Source: DAMCAP01 sp964370205
GTDB lineage: Bacteria > Bacillota > Clostridia > Oscillospirales > Ruminococcaceae
Reading direction: 5' to 3'
Assembly (NCBI GenBank): GCA_964370205.1
Contig: CAYJIK010000028.1
Span: 1 to 23,565, forward strand
Length of the DNA stretch: 23,565 nt
Part shown: positions 22,126-23,565 of the stretch, in pieces
Position numbering within the stretch: position 1 is the stretch's first letter
Layout: each line of letters begins with the position of its first letter
Position numbers and translations under genes: made by a program
The notes under the pieces: model-generated
What the model saw: only the letters and a program-made list of their open reading frames with translations
Databases searched by the model: none
What the model was told of the DNA's origin: nothing

Positions 22126-22953
22126 TTGGCGCTTATTTCTACTAAGAATCTACGAAAAGTGTACAAGGTTGGTAAGGAAAAGGTCGTGGCACTGGACAGT
22201 ATCAATCTCGAGATTGAAAAAGGAGAGATTTGCTGTATACTGGGCACGTCCGGTTCGGGTAAGAGTACGCTTTTGAACCAGCTTGCAGGTCTTGAAAAGC
22301 CGACGAGTGGCAGTGTACATATTGGTAAAAGCTGTATTTCAGTGATGGGTGAAGACAAACTCGCCTCGTTTCGGCAAAAGAATATAGGCTTTGTGTTTCA
22401 GTCGTACAACCTTTTAAGTTCGTTTACCGCTATTGAAAATGTCGGTATGCCGCTGATGTTCAGAGGTGTCCCCCCTGCAAAGCGTGAGCGAGAAGCCAAG
22501 AAGATGCTTGAACTTGTAGGGCTTGCCGAGCGAGGTAAGCACCGACCGAATGAGATGTCAGGCGGACAGCAGCAGCGTGTCGGTATCGCAAGGGCGTTTG
22601 TTGCAAAGCCTGCTATAGTGTTTGCGGACGAGCCGACAGGTAACCTCGACACCAAGACGACTGCGGAGGTCATGCGGATACTGGTGGACACCGCACACAC
22701 GTTTGGAATAACATTTATACTGGTCACGCATGACACGGAACTGGCTAATTACGCTGACCGTATTGTGACTATCAGTGACGGTAAGATTGTCAGCGACAGG
22801 CGACTGCGTGAAGCAGGCAACCACACGCCACCTGACGTAGTTGTGGTGGAGGACGCACCACAGCAGGAGGTGCAAACGACCGAAGACCCGAACGAGATAC
22901 CGGGACAGATGTCGATGTTGCCGGATATGTTTCTGGATAGTCCGGAGGAGTAG
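22126..22953 (+). CDS. MacB/LolD-type ABC transporter ATPase with acidic C-terminal tail, 275 aa
   Basis: Cytoplasmic ATPase of the MacB/LolD/FtsE class. Motifs: Walker A GTSGSGKST, Q-loop FVFQSYNLLSSFTAIENV, signature MSGGQQQRVGIARAF, Walker B IVFADEPTGNLD, H-loop LVTHDTEL. I choose TTG 22126 (MALISTKNLRKVYKVG) because TAGGTGG lies 7 bases before it; GTG codons at 22114 and 22117 fall inside that ribosome site. After the ATPase core (about 225 residues) comes a tail of about 45 residues rich in Glu, Asp, Pro and Gln (VVVVEDAPQQEVQTTEDPNEIPGQ), which is unusual for this class and may contact a partner. A FtsX/MacB-type permease would be expected; none follows in the window, where the next gene encodes a secreted protein. 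Confidence 0.93.
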   Translation: MALISTKNLRKVYKVGKEKVVALDSINLEIEKGEICCILGTSGSGKSTLLNQLAGLEKPTSGSVHIGKSCISVMGEDKLASFRQKNIGFVFQSYNLLSSFTAIENVGMPLMFRGVPPAKREREAKKMLELVGLAERGKHRPNEMSGGQQQRVGIARAFVAKPAIVFADEPTGNLDTKTTAEVMRILVDTAHTFGITFILVTHDTELANYADRIVTISDGKIVSDRRLREAGNHTPPDVVVVEDAPQQEVQTTEDPNEIPGQMSMLPDMFLDSPEE

Positions 22954-22960
22954 TATCCGA

Positions 22961-23029
22961 GAGAGTTCACGTGGGTATTTTCACCTGTAAGGGACACGAA
23001 CACGTGACTGTTTTTCAGTAACAACTCTC
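22961..23029 (+). repeat. Multi-stem hairpin between the ABC ATPase and the secreted protein
   Basis: Outer stem GAGAGTT (22961-22967) with AACTCTC (23023-23029). Inside it, CACGTG (22968-22973) with CACGTG (23001-23006), then ACTG-ttttt-CAGT (23007-23019). There is no T-run after it. It may slow or process the transcript, or be a small structured repeat. Confidence 0.6.
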
Positions 23030-23094
23030 GCCATATAAAGAGTTATTTAACAACGTAATAATATAATAATTTATAGTAAAAGGAATGGATGGAA

Positions 23095-23565
23095 ATGAGG
23101 AATAAGTTTTTATCACTGGTATTGGCAGTCGCTATGCTACTGCCGTTTTTACCGCCTGTGGAGGCGGTTGGGGCGGTTGCCTATGAAGTTGAAATTGCTA
23201 CAGTAACTTCGAACGCCGAAGCAACCATTGGCGGAGCAACCACCGCAACAGTCGACTTCTTGCCCGATGAACTTGTAATTGACAGTGGCGAAGAAGTTTT
23301 TGAGATATCATATACATTCGGAACTACCGAAGCAAGCATAACAAACGAAAGTAACATTGTTAACAAGGTAGTTACCAACAAGCTATTAGATACCGCCACT
23401 ACAGGGTCTATTGACCTAGGTGGTCTTTCGATATACCTAGAGCGCCAGAATGTTACAACAGCAACTGTTGAATTTACACTTACTGTAGCTTTGGCGAAAG
23501 CCGAGGGGATAATCGAAACCGAAGGCGATATGCTTATTAACAGCTTTAAAAACATGCCCAGCGCA
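23095..23565 (+). CDS. Secreted protein of unknown function, N-terminal 157 residues (cut by window)
   Basis: ATG 23095 follows GGATGGA; an out-of-frame ATG at 23085 stops after six codons and is not the start. The first residues form a signal peptide (MRNK, hydrophobic FLSLVLAVAMLLPFLPP, then VEAVGAVAYE), with cleavage probably after VEA or GAVA. No lipobox Cys. The rest is rich in Thr, Val, Ala and Glu with alternating hydrophobics, as in an extracellular beta-sandwich domain. No family can be named from this part, and the gene continues beyond the window. It may be co-transcribed with the ABC ATPase, since only a hairpin without a T-run separates them. Confidence 0.8.
   Translation, partial: MRNKFLSLVLAVAMLLPFLPPVEAVGAVAYEVEIATVTSNAEATIGGATTATVDFLPDELVIDSGEEVFEISYTFGTTEASITNESNIVNKVVTNKLLDTATTGSIDLGGLSIYLERQNVTTATVEFTLTVALAKAEGIIETEGDMLINSFKNMPSA

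Overview
The window looks like chromosomal DNA of a strictly anaerobic, low-to-mid GC Clostridia-type Firmicute. The evidence is a trimeric [FeFe]-hydrogenase operon, a lysine (L-box) riboswitch, lipoproteins with Gram-positive lipoboxes, strong AGGAGG-type ribosome sites, sigma-A promoters with 17-base spacers, and families common in that group (DUF4261, PadR + DUF4097, MntP, Tex). No rRNA, tRNA, CRISPR array, transposase or phage gene was seen.

Layout. 1-2197 (minus): cut-off dCache-GGDEF-EAL cyclic-di-GMP protein. 2761-3306 (minus): peroxiredoxin-like protein, divergent from a DUF4261 protein (3394-4170). 4533-5909: Asn-rich two-module lipoprotein ending at a strong terminator. 6385-9884: tightly packed hydrogenase operon (NuoE-like, NuoF-like, catalytic HydA) with a good promoter and terminator. 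10256-11952: promoter, lysine riboswitch, terminator and APC-family permease. 12301-14430: Tex. 14642-15205: MntP manganese exporter. 15720-17462: lipoprotein with three FMN-binding-like modules behind a palindromic operator/promoter. 17879-19141: membrane-anchored HtrA protease. 19362-20787 (minus): PadR regulator plus DUF4097 protein operon. 21259-21774: GrpB-family protein. 22126-22953: MacB/LolD-type ABC ATPase. 23095 to the end: start of a secreted protein.

Functionally, the hydrogenase operon probably reoxidises NADH by making H2. HtrA, the PadR/DUF4097 pair and the ABC ATPase fit envelope maintenance or stress response. The flavin lipoprotein could carry electrons outside the membrane. 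These links are inferred from families; the genes are mostly separate transcription units.

The most unusual non-coding content is a family of about 145-bp elements (10017-10162, about 12001-12142, 20955-21102). Each has 32-35-bp terminal arms closing a junction with three internal hairpins. Stem sequences differ between copies while pairing is kept, and one copy is inverted. A simpler relative (19194-19272) sits between convergent genes. Two nearly identical terminators (5990-6023, 17516-17547) and a recurring TGTGG-extended -10 promoter motif are further shared signals.
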